Of a stretch of DNA of 52,246 bases, positions 33,152 through 42,552 are shown piece by piece. A program made the position numbers and the translations under genes. The notes beneath the pieces are model-generated. The model saw only the letters and a list, made by a program, of their open reading frames with translations, did not search any database and was not told the DNA's origin. The stretch comes from an uncultured Clostridia bacterium (GTDB lineage: Bacteria; Bacillota; Clostridia; Christensenellales; Borkfalkiaceae). Position 1 is the first letter of the stretch; each line of letters begins with the position of its first letter. Where the stretch lies: assembly GCA_947629485.1 (NCBI GenBank), contig CANRDX010000009.1, positions 1-52,246 of the forward strand, given 5' to 3'.

Positions 33152-34833
33152 CCCGTAAACAACTGGGCGCCTCGATCGCGGCCGCCCTCCTCTTTCTGCC
33201 CTCCCTCTCCGTTCTCGGAGGATGCGGCGCAAAGAGCGCAAAGATCGTTCTGCGCGTGTACAACTGGGAGGAATACATCGACGACGGCGGCAGCGGGACG
33301 TTCATCTACGACGAACTGCACGAACTCGACGACGAAGGCAACCCCATAACAGAAAACGGAAAGCACGTCCATATCGATTCGGACATCGTGGATGAGAACT
33401 ACAAGGCGTGGTATCGGGAGACGATGGGCAAAGAACTCTCCGAAGAGGGACCCGAGATCCTCGACGACTTCTGCCTGTGGTATGAAAAGGAATACGGGCA
33501 GTCCATTCGCGTCGAATACTCCACCTTCGGCACCAACGAGGACATGTATAACGAGATCGTGCTCGGCAACGAATACGACCTCCTCTGCCCTTCCGACTAC
33601 ATGATCATGAAGCTCGCCGCCGAGGGACGGCTGGAAAAATACGACGAAAGTTTCTTCGATAAGAGCGAAAAAAACAACTATTATGTGCGCAACGTCTCCG
33701 ACTTCATCGCCGACAAGTTTGAAAACAACGCGGGGCTGGAAGTGCGCAACGACGAAAACGGCGAGCCGATCCTCTGGAAGGACTATGCCGCAGGCTACAT
33801 GTGGGGCACGACGGGGTTCGTCTATAATCCCGCATACGTCGACGCGGAACAGCTCGACGAACTCGGCTGGGAGATCTTCACCGCGCCCGCCTATAAGGGC
33901 AAAATCACGGCGAAGGACAACGTGCGCGATACCTACTTTGCCGCCCTCGGCGTGACCTATCAGGAGGAGCTTTGTGCCCTGCAAGAAGCGCTTGAAGCAG
34001 GCGATATCGACAGCGCGGCGTATATTTCGGAGGTCACGAAGATCTTCAACGCCACCGACGATGAGACGATCGCGCGCGTCGAGCCGAACCTCATGGACCT
34101 CAAAGAGAACGTGTACAGCTTCGAGACGGATACGGGCAAGGCGGATATGGTGCAGGGAAAGATCTGGCTCAACTATGCTTGGAGCGGAGACGCCGTGTAT
34201 GCCCTCGACCTTGCCGAGAGCGGCGCGGACGAGGACGGCGAAGACTCCGGCTCCGTACTGCTCAATTACTATGTTCCCGAAGCGGGCACCAATCTTTGGT
34301 TCGACGGCTGGGTCATGCCGAAGGGCGCAAATAAACAGGCGGCGCAAGCCTTCGTCAACTTCCTCTCCATGCCACAAAACGCCATGCGCAACAGCTACTA
34401 TATCGGCTACACCTCTGTCATTGCGGACGAAGAAGGCAAGATGCTCGACTATGCGAAATATCTCTATGAGGACGAGGAGACGGACGACCCCGTCGAATAC
34501 GACCTCTCCTACTTCTTCGGCGAGGGCGCGTCCATTACCGCGGACATCGAACAGGCGACCTGCCGCCAGCTCTACGCGCAGTTCCCGCCCCAAAGCGTCA
34601 TCGGCCGTTCGGCGGTGATGGATTACTACGACGAGGGTGCGAGCGCGCGCATCAACGAACTTTGGGCGCGCGTGAAAGCCGAGACGTTGGACGCATGGGC
34701 GATCGTCGTCATCTGCGTCACCGTCGCGGCGATCGCCGTCTTCGTCCTCTTTGTAAAGTTCGGCGCAAAGATCGATTTCGGCAGAAAACCCAAGAAGGGA
34801 TATACCCTCGTAGACCAAAAGCCGTTGCGGTGA
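33148..34833 (+). CDS. potD: Spermidine/putrescine-binding lipoprotein PotD, with insert and C-terminal membrane helix
   Basis: The extracellular substrate-binding subunit. A signal peptide ends in a lipobox LGGC with Cys26, so the N-terminus is probably lipid-anchored. KIVLRVYNWEEYID and VEYSTFGTNEDMYNEI are the PotD hallmarks, and YDLLCPSDYMIMKLA and GYMWGTTGFVYNP follow. Two features are unusual. About 50 acidic residues (46-98) are inserted after YNWEEYID. A membrane helix (about 516-537, AWAIVVICVTVAAIAVFVLF) with a basic tail KPKKGYTLVDQK ends the protein, so it seems anchored at both ends. At 561 residues it is far longer than the usual 350 or so. AAGGAGG with a second GGAG lies before the ATG. 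A terminator follows. Confidence 0.92.
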   Translation: MTRKQLGASIAAALLFLPSLSVLGGCGAKSAKIVLRVYNWEEYIDDGGSGTFIYDELHELDDEGNPITENGKHVHIDSDIVDENYKAWYRETMGKELSEEGPEILDDFCLWYEKEYGQSIRVEYSTFGTNEDMYNEIVLGNEYDLLCPSDYMIMKLAAEGRLEKYDESFFDKSEKNNYYVRNVSDFIADKFENNAGLEVRNDENGEPILWKDYAAGYMWGTTGFVYNPAYVDAEQLDELGWEIFTAPAYKGKITAKDNVRDTYFAALGVTYQEELCALQEALEAGDIDSAAYISEVTKIFNATDDETIARVEPNLMDLKENVYSFETDTGKADMVQGKIWLNYAWSGDAVYALDLAESGADEDGEDSGSVLLNYYVPEAGTNLWFDGWVMPKGANKQAAQAFVNFLSMPQNAMRNSYYIGYTSVIADEEGKMLDYAKYLYEDEETDDPVEYDLSYFFGEGASITADIEQATCRQLYAQFPPQSVIGRSAVMDYYDEGASARINELWARVKAETLDAWAIVVICVTVAAIAVFVLFVKFGAKIDFGRKPKKGYTLVDQKPLR

Positions 34834-34862
34834 ATAACGCGGCGAAAATATGCAATTTTCCG

Positions 34863-34893
34863 ATCGGCAGCCCCTCGCGGGCTGCCGATTTTT
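34863..34893 (+). terminator. Intrinsic terminator of potABCD
   Basis: An 11-bp stem (34863-34873, ATCGGCAGCCC, with 34879-34889) is followed by a short T run. It lies 30 nt after the potD stop. Confidence 0.88.
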
Positions 34894-35081
34894 GCCTATT
34901 CTTCCCCGTCTTTCCGTTTGTTTTATACATATTTTTTGAATATATAAATTTCGTAAAAAGAGGGAAATATCAAATTTTTCATATAAATTTGTTTATTTAA
35001 TTCATCGACTGTGACGTTACGACATAATTCGCGCGGTTTTATAGATAGAATGTGACATGACGCGGCGGGAAGCAAATCCAC
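34894..35081. other. AT-rich intergenic stretch with no gene
   Basis: No credible coding frame. The stretch is very AT-rich up to about 35020. Two related TGTGAC-containing words occur (about 35009-35015 and 35051-35056), which could be regulator sites for the lipoprotein operon, but two short words are weak evidence. Confidence 0.4.
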
Positions 35082-35110
35082 TTGCATAGCATGATTGTAT
35101 GTAGTATAAT
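35082..35110 (+). promoter_or_regulatory. Sigma-A promoter of the lipoprotein pair
   Basis: TTGCAT (35082-35087) and TATAAT (35105-35110) are 17 bp apart. The leader is about 45 nt and contains a GGGAGGTT ribosome site before the ATG at 35162. Confidence 0.75.
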
Positions 35111-35161
35111 TATTCTATAAAAATCAGGTGATTTATACATTGATTCACCGGGAGGTTTAAC

Positions 35162-37360
35162 ATGATCGGCAAAAAACTGAGATCTATGGGAGCATGCCTG
35201 ATGGCGGCGCTGATGATCGGCACGGTGATCGCGATCGCGGCATGCGACTCCGGCAACGACAGCTCCTCCGGAGACGACACCCTCTACACGCTCGTTTACG
35301 AGAGTTCGAGCGTCGCGGGCGGAACGGTAAGCGGCACGCCCGTGAGCGGGGAAAAGGTCGCCGCGGGTACGAACGTCTCCCTCAGCGCGACCGCCAACGC
35401 GGAATATACCTTCAAGGGTTGGTACGAAGGCGGCAGCCTCGTCAACGCGGACGCGGCTTATTCCTTTACGATGCCCGAAAGAGACTGCACCCTTTCGGCG
35501 GTATTTGAAGCCGAGGTCGCGAGCTACACCTTCACCTTCGATACTTCCGACGATCTGATGGGCACCGTGACGAGCGAAGCAAGAAGCGGCGCAAAGCAGA
35601 AGACGGGCGACTCCATCACCGTTACGGCGACGCCGAACGACGGCTACGACTTCGTGGGTTGGTACGACGAGGACAATGAATCTGTAAGCACTTCGGCGAC
35701 GTACACCTTTACCATGCCCGCACACAACTATGCGCTCACCGCAAAATTTGCGCCCACCCCCATTCCCACGCACGCCGTATCCTATGCGAGCGACGATACG
35801 ACGAAGGGTCGGGTCGCGGGGTATGCGAACGACGAGATTTTCAGAAACGGAGACGCTTTGGAAGAAGGAACGCGTATCCGTTTGGAAGCCAGCCCCGTGG
35901 ACGGAATGGCGTTTGCCGGTTGGTTCGACAAAGATACCGACGAATTGGTCTACGCACGTTCCCCTTATGAATTCACGTTGGGCGAAGAGGACGTCGATCT
36001 GATCGGAAAGTTCATCGAAGATACTTGCAGCCTTACCGTCACGCTCGATAACGAGGCGGCAGGTTCCTTCACGATCGAAGTTGACGGCAAAGCGATCGAA
36101 AACGGAGAATACGTCTCGCCCGACTCCGCCGTCACCCTCACCGCTACCCCCGCTCCTCTCGAAAAGGATTACATGGTGAACAGGAACGAGCAGGACGGCT
36201 ATCTGTTCGCGGGTTGGTACGACGACGAGAACAAGTTGAAATCGCTCGAACCAGAGTACACGTTCAGAATGCCCGGTCAATCATATACCCTCGAAGCGCG
36301 CTTTGTGAAAGCGTACACCTACACGGCGCAGAAGCCGAGCGACGCTTGGGCATATGTCACGCTCGGAAGCTATCCTCAGACCGTGAAGGCAAGCGAGGTG
36401 ACGATCGCCTCCGCCACGCCCGACGCACTCGGTTACTACACGGGAAGCGACGGCGCGAAATATATCAAGATCTCGGCGACGCCCTATGCGGGCGGAGCCT
36501 TCGGCAGCAACGCGGAAGTCGTTGAGGCAGGCAGGGAATATTACTTCAAGGTCGAGCCGATCCGTTGGCGCGTACTCGAAGAAGCGGACGGCAAGATGCA
36601 CCTTATGAGCGACATCGCCGTTGACAACAGGGCGTATCAGAGCCATGTGAACGTGCAGCCCGAGGATTCCTATGTGAATTACTACGGCGCGCCCGACAGG
36701 ACGTACTACGCGAACGACTACCAGTTCAGCGAGGTTCGCTATTGGCTCAATCACGACTTCTATCTCAACGCGTTCGCCTCTCTTCCGCGCGGCGTCCTCA
36801 CAAGGTTCGGCGTAGACAACAGCGGCAGTTGGGTGTTCATGGTGGACGGCGCGAGCTATTCCTCCAACAATACCAAAGACTATGTCGCCCTTCTCAGTTA
36901 CGACGAGGTCTCCAACGAGGATTACGGTTTTAATGATGCGTATGAGTATCTTCTTCCAGATCTGAACCGCCGCGTGAGTGCAAGCGACTATTCCATTGCC
37001 CGCGGGGTGTTCTACTTTGACGATTATAAATATTATGGCGGATATTGGCTGAGAACGGCAGGCGCGACGGATTCGTACAGCGAAGGCTATGTCGAATCCG
37101 AGCAGGTGATCACCGTCAATTCGCTCGGCGCGACAGGTCTCAATACCGGCGTATTGGATACGCACAGAGGCGTTCAGAAGAGCGGCATCGTTCCCTCGAT
37201 CTGGATGGAGACGGTGGCGCTGAACGACGGGCTTACCCTCTATAATCCCAACGATCTCGATTTCCCCGAGAACGATCCCGCAGCCGACTTCACCGAATCT
37301 GCTACCACAGCGCTGAAAGCGGAACTCGGCGCGGCGCTTCCCGCGGACAATAAGGATTGA
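35162..37360 (+). CDS. Surface lipoprotein with four InlB-type repeats and a DUF6273-like C-terminal domain
   Basis: A 732-residue exported protein. The signal peptide (MIGKKLRSMGACLMAALMIG...) ends at a lipobox IAAC with Cys28, followed by a Ser/Asp-rich linker. Four beta-repeats of about 70-80 residues follow, each with the F-x-GW-[YF] motif and a closing TFTMP...F strand: FKGWYEGG, FVGWYDED, FAGWFDKD and FAGWYDDE. These match the InlB B-repeat/Listeria-Bacteroides type. The C-terminal 330 residues start VTLGSYPQTVK and contain WRVLEEADGKMHLMSDIAVD and VRYWLNHDFYLNAF, the pattern of DUF6273-like domains in gut Clostridia; its function is not known to me. It is probably a cell-surface binding or adhesion protein. 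It is followed by a second lipoprotein gene 72 nt away. Confidence 0.8.
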   Translation: MIGKKLRSMGACLMAALMIGTVIAIAACDSGNDSSSGDDTLYTLVYESSSVAGGTVSGTPVSGEKVAAGTNVSLSATANAEYTFKGWYEGGSLVNADAAYSFTMPERDCTLSAVFEAEVASYTFTFDTSDDLMGTVTSEARSGAKQKTGDSITVTATPNDGYDFVGWYDEDNESVSTSATYTFTMPAHNYALTAKFAPTPIPTHAVSYASDDTTKGRVAGYANDEIFRNGDALEEGTRIRLEASPVDGMAFAGWFDKDTDELVYARSPYEFTLGEEDVDLIGKFIEDTCSLTVTLDNEAAGSFTIEVDGKAIENGEYVSPDSAVTLTATPAPLEKDYMVNRNEQDGYLFAGWYDDENKLKSLEPEYTFRMPGQSYTLEARFVKAYTYTAQKPSDAWAYVTLGSYPQTVKASEVTIASATPDALGYYTGSDGAKYIKISATPYAGGAFGSNAEVVEAGREYYFKVEPIRWRVLEEADGKMHLMSDIAVDNRAYQSHVNVQPEDSYVNYYGAPDRTYYANDYQFSEVRYWLNHDFYLNAFASLPRGVLTRFGVDNSGSWVFMVDGASYSSNNTKDYVALLSYDEVSNEDYGFNDAYEYLLPDLNRRVSASDYSIARGVFYFDDYKYYGGYWLRTAGATDSYSEGYVESEQVITVNSLGATGLNTGVLDTHRGVQKSGIVPSIWMETVALNDGLTLYNPNDLDFPENDPAADFTESATTALKAELGAALPADNKD

Positions 37361-37372
37361 CGTTATCGCAAC

Positions 37373-37402
37373 TGCCCCGCTACGGCACGACGCAGCGGGG
37401 CA
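37373..37402 (+). other. Intercistronic hairpin between the two lipoprotein genes
   Basis: A 9-bp perfect stem TGCCCCGCT (37373-37381 with 37394-37402) with a 12-nt loop, not followed by a T run. It may protect or process the mRNA, or reduce expression of the downstream gene. It lies 12 nt after the first stop codon. Confidence 0.6.
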
Positions 37403-37432
37403 ATACCCTGAATTGAGATAGGAGAAATGACA

Positions 37433-40400
37433 ATGAAAAAAATCAAGAGGATCTGGCTCACGGTCCTGCTCGCTGCGGCGGCAATGCTCGTTGGAGCCTT
37501 CGCAGCGGCGTGCGACGGCGGAAAGTCCAACGTCACGCTCTCTTTCGAGACCAACTGCACGCTCTCCCTCGATCCCGTCGAAGCGCAGGTCGGAACGGAA
37601 TATACCCTTCCCACGATGGCGCGGGGCGGCTGGTCCTTCGAGGGCTGGTATGATAACGAAGGGCTGCAAGGCGACGCGCTGACTTCCGTCACCGTGCCCG
37701 AACAAAATAAAACATACTACGCGAAATGGGAACAGATGTACCTCGTCGTATTCGATACGGACGGCGGTACGCTCTCACAGGACGCGGCTTACGTCAAGGG
37801 CGGCGCAAACGTGTTGGAGGCGATCTCCTCCTACGTCCCCGTAAAGGACGGGCTGACATTCGGCGGCTGGTTCTTCGAGTCGACGGGCGAGGCGCTCGGC
37901 GCGGACTATACGATGCCCAATGAGACGATCAACCTGTTCGCGCGCTACCATGTCGCGTACAAGGCGGAGCTTTACACGAAAGATCTCGATGGCGAGGGCT
38001 ACACACTCGAAAAGACCGTCGACGGCAAGGACTTCGTGAATGAACGGCTCACGCTCGAAGCGCCCGCGCTCGAACACTTTGTGTTCGACGGGGAAGCGGA
38101 AGGCAACGTCGATTCGCTCAAATTGCAGCTTCCTGCCGCAAACAACGTCTTCCGCTTCTATTATAACCGCGGCATCGGCTTTACCGTGCGGTACGAGGCG
38201 AACGCGCCGCAGGGGTACAGCGCGAGCGGCAGCACGCCCGCGACCGCGCCCGTCTACGGCGAGGCGGCAGCGGCGGCAGAGTGCGGTTTCACCGTGCGCG
38301 AGCACCGCTTTGCGGGTTGGAGCACGAAACGGGAGGGCGAGGCGGAATATGCCGCAGGCGACTCCTTCGACCTGACGGGTGATATCACCCTCTACGCCCT
38401 TTGGGAACGCGGATGCACCGACCGTCTCGGCGGCTCCGACGTGATCTTCCTTCCCGCAGCCGAAGAAGGCGTTGCCGTTCTCAACCGCGGGGGCGCGGAG
38501 ATCCGCGGCACCGTGGAAGACAACACGGCAACCTTCACGACCGAAGACGGCGAAAAGTTCGTTGCCGTCCTCTCCCCCGCCATGTATTCCTTCGCGTGGA
38601 AGAACGAAGCTATGGCGGATACCTACTACAACTTCTTGGGTTACTACGTCCCCGAGGACAGCACCGTCGGGAGTGTGGACACGACCAACTCCCTCACGAT
38701 CAACGACGACATGACCGCCGTATGGACGTATTCGGCAAACGATCAGACGACGACAATAAACGGCGTCATCCGCGCGGAAAAAGACGGCTATTCGCTCGTC
38801 GAAAACGACGTCGTGCGCCTTTCGTTCCATCTCAGCGTCGTGGAGGACGGTGCAGACGAGATCCCCGTGTTCTACACCGTCGGCGAAGAGGAGGGAGAAT
38901 ATCTCCGTATGCTCCCCATCGGCGAACACTTGTACGTCGCCTCGCCTTACATTTATCTCGACGGTATGGGCGGACTTCTCTATCATTCGGAGAGCGACTC
39001 CCCCACCGCGGGCTATTACGACAGCGGCGAGCCTTTCCAAGACGGGTCGCTGAGCGGAAAGTTCTACAACGCCGTCATTGAAGGCCGCGGCGGATACGAA
39101 GAACTCGCCTTCCTCATCTATGAATCGGGCTACGCCCTTCCGCTTTGGCTCCCCCGCTCGTCGGTCTACGGCACCTTCACGAGCGGTGCGGATGTGCTTA
39201 CGCTCGACGGCTACGGGCTTCGCGCGAGCAGCGCGTCGTATACCGTGGGCGGCACGACGTACAAGGGAAAATACGACTTGAACGATTCCGAGATCTTCGG
39301 CACCGTCGTCACGCTTCATTCGGGAAGCCAGACGTTCACCTTCCGCATCACGGGCGCGGATACCTTTGAGACCGCTCAACCTTTGGACGTCGTTGCCGAA
39401 ATGCTGCGCCTTGCGGCGGGACCCGACGGCGCCGATCTCGAAGAAACGTACCTCGTCACCTATACGACAAAGGCGCAAAGCGGCACGCTGGCGGAGATCT
39501 ATCTCAACCTCGACGGAACGGTGAGCCGCGCCGCAACGGGCTACTGCACGGCGGAAAATCTCGGCGGGATCACGCTCTACACCTTCACCCGCACGGGCGA
39601 TTTCGAGAACGATCTCGGGGAATACCTCTTCTTCACGACGACGTTCTCCTACATCACGAACGATTCGCTCACGCTGACCGACGGATCGTCCATCGTCGTC
39701 TACTATGTGTACGAGCACGACGGGACGAAGAACTACACGCTCTATACCGAAAAGGACGGCGACGGGCAAATTTGGAACAACAACCTCGGCTTCGACGGGT
39801 TGGGCACCATCTATGTGAAAGACGGCATCGCGTTGGAAGGCTCCTTCCATATCAACGGCGTCGGCTTCTATGAGAACCAGAACTTTGCCACCTTCACATA
39901 TACCGACGACGAGAACCAAGATCAAACGCTCTACTTCCTCATCGAAGAGAACGACGACGGCAATACCTATCAGGTGGCGGACTTCCCTTCCCGTACCCTC
40001 GTTCTGTGCCCCGTGACGGGAGCGGAGGATCTCGACGCATATTCCTCCCCCTACTCTCTCATCCTCAACGGGGTGGGCGGCGCGGTCTATGCGCCCAGAG
40101 GCGACGCGTCCGTCAGCGACACGAGCAAGCTCGTTTCGGGCACCTACGAAGAGACGGGCACAACACCCTTCGGGGACAAGATCTACACGTATTATCCCGA
40201 TGAAAACACGCTCGGCGTCAGCTCCTTTGAGTTCGTTATGGGCTTCCATCAGGATACCTTCTACGGGGTCGATCTCGTCGTGGGTATGTACATCTACCAC
40301 CTGAGAGATCTCGAAGGTCCGAGCGGCATGTATCGCTCCTCCTACGGCACACTCACCCTCGACGGTTTCTGCAACCAAGCGGAATACGTCGAAGCGGACG

Positions 40401-42478
40401 GCACGGAGCACCTCGGCACCTATCACTACCTGAACGCTACGGGCGACGCGATCTACTTCTACGATCCCGACGAAGGCGCCGCGTACGCCATCGACTTCCC
40501 CGAAACGGGCGAATCCTTTACCGTCCGCGACGGCATGCAGGGCACCTATCCCCTCTATAACGACGACTACACGGGATACGCTTCCAAAAATTACTCCGTC
40601 ACGCTCGACGGATACGGCGGCGCCGTTCTCAACATCGGCATGCGCGAGACAGGCACGGGTACGTATACCGCAACCGACGTCTACTATGTGTTCCACTTCG
40701 AGTTTGCGCTCAATGCGGGCGGCAACGCGTCTTACGACATCGCCTTTGCAAGCACAGGCTCCTCCGTGATCGCCATCGTGAAGAACGTTGCGCTGAGCGG
40801 CGCATATCTTGCGGATAACTTGACCGTCCTCGTTCTCGACGGCTTCGGCAGAGGAACGCTCTATAACGAGCGCGGCGTCGCGCATGCGGGCGTCTATTCC
40901 CTCATCGGCGACGCAGAGGGCGCGTTTGAATACACCGACGGCACGGGCGGCTTCCGCTTCTCGTACAGCGTCGAGGACGCGACCTTCGTCTACAACACGA
41001 CCTACTTCAACGATCCCGTCGTCTACTACGCCTCCGATCTCTCGTCCGTCGTCTATAACGGAATGTATGCGATCTACGACGGCGTGCAGTACTACTTCAA
41101 CCTCGACGGAGACGACGTTACCCTGCTGCCCATCGACGGCGGCGCGGAGCGGCACGTCACCTTCCCCACCGGCTCGACGTATGAGTACAATAGCAAGACC
41201 TATTATAAATACACCGTCGGCGAGGAAATGACCTTCGCGAATGCGGACGGCGAGATCGAGATCGACATCGATCTGAGCTTCACGCCCAACGGCGAACGCG
41301 ACTACGTCGCCTTTGAGGTGCCCGCGACCTTCGGGACCGCCTCGAATTACGACGTTGCGATCGGCTACGACGAGAACGGCGCGTTGGAAGTCTGCCTCGT
41401 CTACATCTACGACGAAGAATACGGGATCTACTATGAGTATCCCATCACGCTGAATTGGAACCCTCACGGCACGAGCACCTATGCGTTTGTCGAGGAGATC
41501 GAGGAAACCGTTGAGACCTACACGGACGCCGAGGCGGAGGGCGGCAGCCTCACCTTCTACTACTATTCCGTCGCGGGCGCCCTGTTGCAAGGCAGGGTCG
41601 TGGGCAATTTGAGCTACGGCGAGGACAGCGAAGGCAATCCCTTCACCTTTGAAGCGGATCTCTCCGCAATGGAGACTATCGCGCAGATCCCGTCGGATAT
41701 TGGTACCCTCAACCTCTCCCAGATCTTATTCACCGCGCAGGACGGCGAGCTTTACGCCGTGCGGTTCTTCCTCGGGAGCATCTCGTCTGAAATGGAGACC
41801 GAGCGGTGGTACACCCTCGATTCCATCACCATCTGCAAAGAGTACGTCGTAGACGACTTGTACCTCGTGAGAACGTATCATTTCGTCTATACCTATCCGG
41901 AATACGCGGAAGGCCTCGCATACGGCGATCTGTACGACGTAGATCTCTATCTCATTACCGCCGACGAGGGCGAAGAGTCCGAGCCGCTCTTCCTTCCTCC
42001 CCGCTTTTATTACGTCGCGCCCGACGCAAGCTATGCCGCATGGGGCGTGCTGTTCAGCGACGGAAGCACCCTCGGATTCATGATCGACTTCACCTACGGC
42101 GACGATGGGAGCAAGTTCCCTACGGGCGCGGACGTGGAAATGACCTACTACGGCCAATACGCAAACGAGGAAGATACCTACTTCGTCGAGGTCTGCTACG
42201 ACTATAACCTCTCGATGAAGACCTTCGATATCCTCGGCGTTACGGCGCTCGCCGCGAAGAACGAAGAGGGAGAGTGGGAACAGATCGTAGCCGATTTCGA
42301 GCAGAACGACGACGGCACGTGGTCGGCGATCGCAGCAGACGGCGTGTACACCTTCAAGATCACGCTTCAAGAGGGCGTGACCGGATACTATGCGGTGTTG
42401 GAGATCTCATTCGCACCCAATCCCCCTGCCCCCGCAGAGGGCGAGGCCGCACCTTCCGAAAGCGAAGTCGGAGCGTAA
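37433..42478 (+). CDS. Giant surface lipoprotein with InlB-type repeats and an LDGxG repeat array
   Basis: A 1,681-residue exported protein. I choose ATG 37433 (MKKIKRIW) because GGAG lies 8 nt upstream; the ATG six bases earlier is too close. The signal peptide ends in a lipobox AAAC, about Cys27. Three InlB-type beta-repeats follow (FEGWYDNEG, FGGWFFEST, FAGWSTKRE, within residues about 35-325). Then come a long region with nine LDGxG-like motifs spaced 77-102 residues apart and a C-terminal acidic, Tyr-rich region ending PAPAEGEAAPSESEVGA. No LPxTG sorting signal, membrane helix or enzyme motif is visible. The protein is strongly acidic and rich in Asp, Gly, Tyr and Thr. It is probably a long beta-rich surface fibre or binding protein, co-transcribed with the smaller lipoprotein. 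I do not recognise the LDGxG repeat as a named family. Confidence 0.75.
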   Translation: MKKIKRIWLTVLLAAAAMLVGAFAAACDGGKSNVTLSFETNCTLSLDPVEAQVGTEYTLPTMARGGWSFEGWYDNEGLQGDALTSVTVPEQNKTYYAKWEQMYLVVFDTDGGTLSQDAAYVKGGANVLEAISSYVPVKDGLTFGGWFFESTGEALGADYTMPNETINLFARYHVAYKAELYTKDLDGEGYTLEKTVDGKDFVNERLTLEAPALEHFVFDGEAEGNVDSLKLQLPAANNVFRFYYNRGIGFTVRYEANAPQGYSASGSTPATAPVYGEAAAAAECGFTVREHRFAGWSTKREGEAEYAAGDSFDLTGDITLYALWERGCTDRLGGSDVIFLPAAEEGVAVLNRGGAEIRGTVEDNTATFTTEDGEKFVAVLSPAMYSFAWKNEAMADTYYNFLGYYVPEDSTVGSVDTTNSLTINDDMTAVWTYSANDQTTTINGVIRAEKDGYSLVENDVVRLSFHLSVVEDGADEIPVFYTVGEEEGEYLRMLPIGEHLYVASPYIYLDGMGGLLYHSESDSPTAGYYDSGEPFQDGSLSGKFYNAVIEGRGGYEELAFLIYESGYALPLWLPRSSVYGTFTSGADVLTLDGYGLRASSASYTVGGTTYKGKYDLNDSEIFGTVVTLHSGSQTFTFRITGADTFETAQPLDVVAEMLRLAAGPDGADLEETYLVTYTTKAQSGTLAEIYLNLDGTVSRAATGYCTAENLGGITLYTFTRTGDFENDLGEYLFFTTTFSYITNDSLTLTDGSSIVVYYVYEHDGTKNYTLYTEKDGDGQIWNNNLGFDGLGTIYVKDGIALEGSFHINGVGFYENQNFATFTYTDDENQDQTLYFLIEENDDGNTYQVADFPSRTLVLCPVTGAEDLDAYSSPYSLILNGVGGAVYAPRGDASVSDTSKLVSGTYEETGTTPFGDKIYTYYPDENTLGVSSFEFVMGFHQDTFYGVDLVVGMYIYHLRDLEGPSGMYRSSYGTLTLDGFCNQAEYVEADGTEHLGTYHYLNATGDAIYFYDPDEGAAYAIDFPETGESFTVRDGMQGTYPLYNDDYTGYASKNYSVTLDGYGGAVLNIGMRETGTGTYTATDVYYVFHFEFALNAGGNASYDIAFASTGSSVIAIVKNVALSGAYLADNLTVLVLDGFGRGTLYNERGVAHAGVYSLIGDAEGAFEYTDGTGGFRFSYSVEDATFVYNTTYFNDPVVYYASDLSSVVYNGMYAIYDGVQYYFNLDGDDVTLLPIDGGAERHVTFPTGSTYEYNSKTYYKYTVGEEMTFANADGEIEIDIDLSFTPNGERDYVAFEVPATFGTASNYDVAIGYDENGALEVCLVYIYDEEYGIYYEYPITLNWNPHGTSTYAFVEEIEETVETYTDAEAEGGSLTFYYYSVAGALLQGRVVGNLSYGEDSEGNPFTFEADLSAMETIAQIPSDIGTLNLSQILFTAQDGELYAVRFFLGSISSEMETERWYTLDSITICKEYVVDDLYLVRTYHFVYTYPEYAEGLAYGDLYDVDLYLITADEGEESEPLFLPPRFYYVAPDASYAAWGVLFSDGSTLGFMIDFTYGDDGSKFPTGADVEMTYYGQYANEEDTYFVEVCYDYNLSMKTFDILGVTALAAKNEEGEWEQIVADFEQNDDGTWSAIAADGVYTFKITLQEGVTGYYAVLEISFAPNPPAPAEGEAAPSESEVGA
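38960..41107 (+). repeat. Nine-unit protein-level LDGxG repeat array
   Basis: Within the giant lipoprotein gene, codons for [LF][DN]G, mostly followed by x-G, have their Asp/Asn codon at 38960, 39206, 39512, 39794, 40067, 40361, 40607, 40838 and 41105. Spacings are 82, 102, 94, 91, 98, 82, 77 and 89 codons. Examples are LDGYG, LDGFG, FDGLG and LNGVG. Most units continue with small residues and a GxY turn (for example GKY, GTY, GVY). DNA identity between units is low, so the array is old. Confidence 0.7.
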
Positions 42479-42496
42479 AATCGTTACAGCACGGAA

Positions 42497-42530
42497 AGCC
42501 CGCTGCCGATCCTCGGCAGCGGGCTGTTTC
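42497..42530 (+). terminator. Terminator between the lipoprotein operon and thrS
   Basis: A 13-bp perfect stem (42497-42509 with 42513-42525) with a TCC loop, followed by GTTTCTTG. The U-tract is weak but the stem is very stable. It separates two convergent genes and may work on both strands. Confidence 0.8.
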
Positions 42531-42552
42531 TTGTATCGATGGCGAAAACAAA

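Noticed and set aside
37775-41590. A 1,271-codon open frame on the minus strand opposite the giant lipoprotein gene
   Set aside because: It has no ribosome site or recognisable domain and mirrors the codon pattern of the plus-strand gene, where GAC/GTC/GGC-rich codons leave the opposite strand free of stops. The plus-strand gene has a signal peptide and clear repeats.
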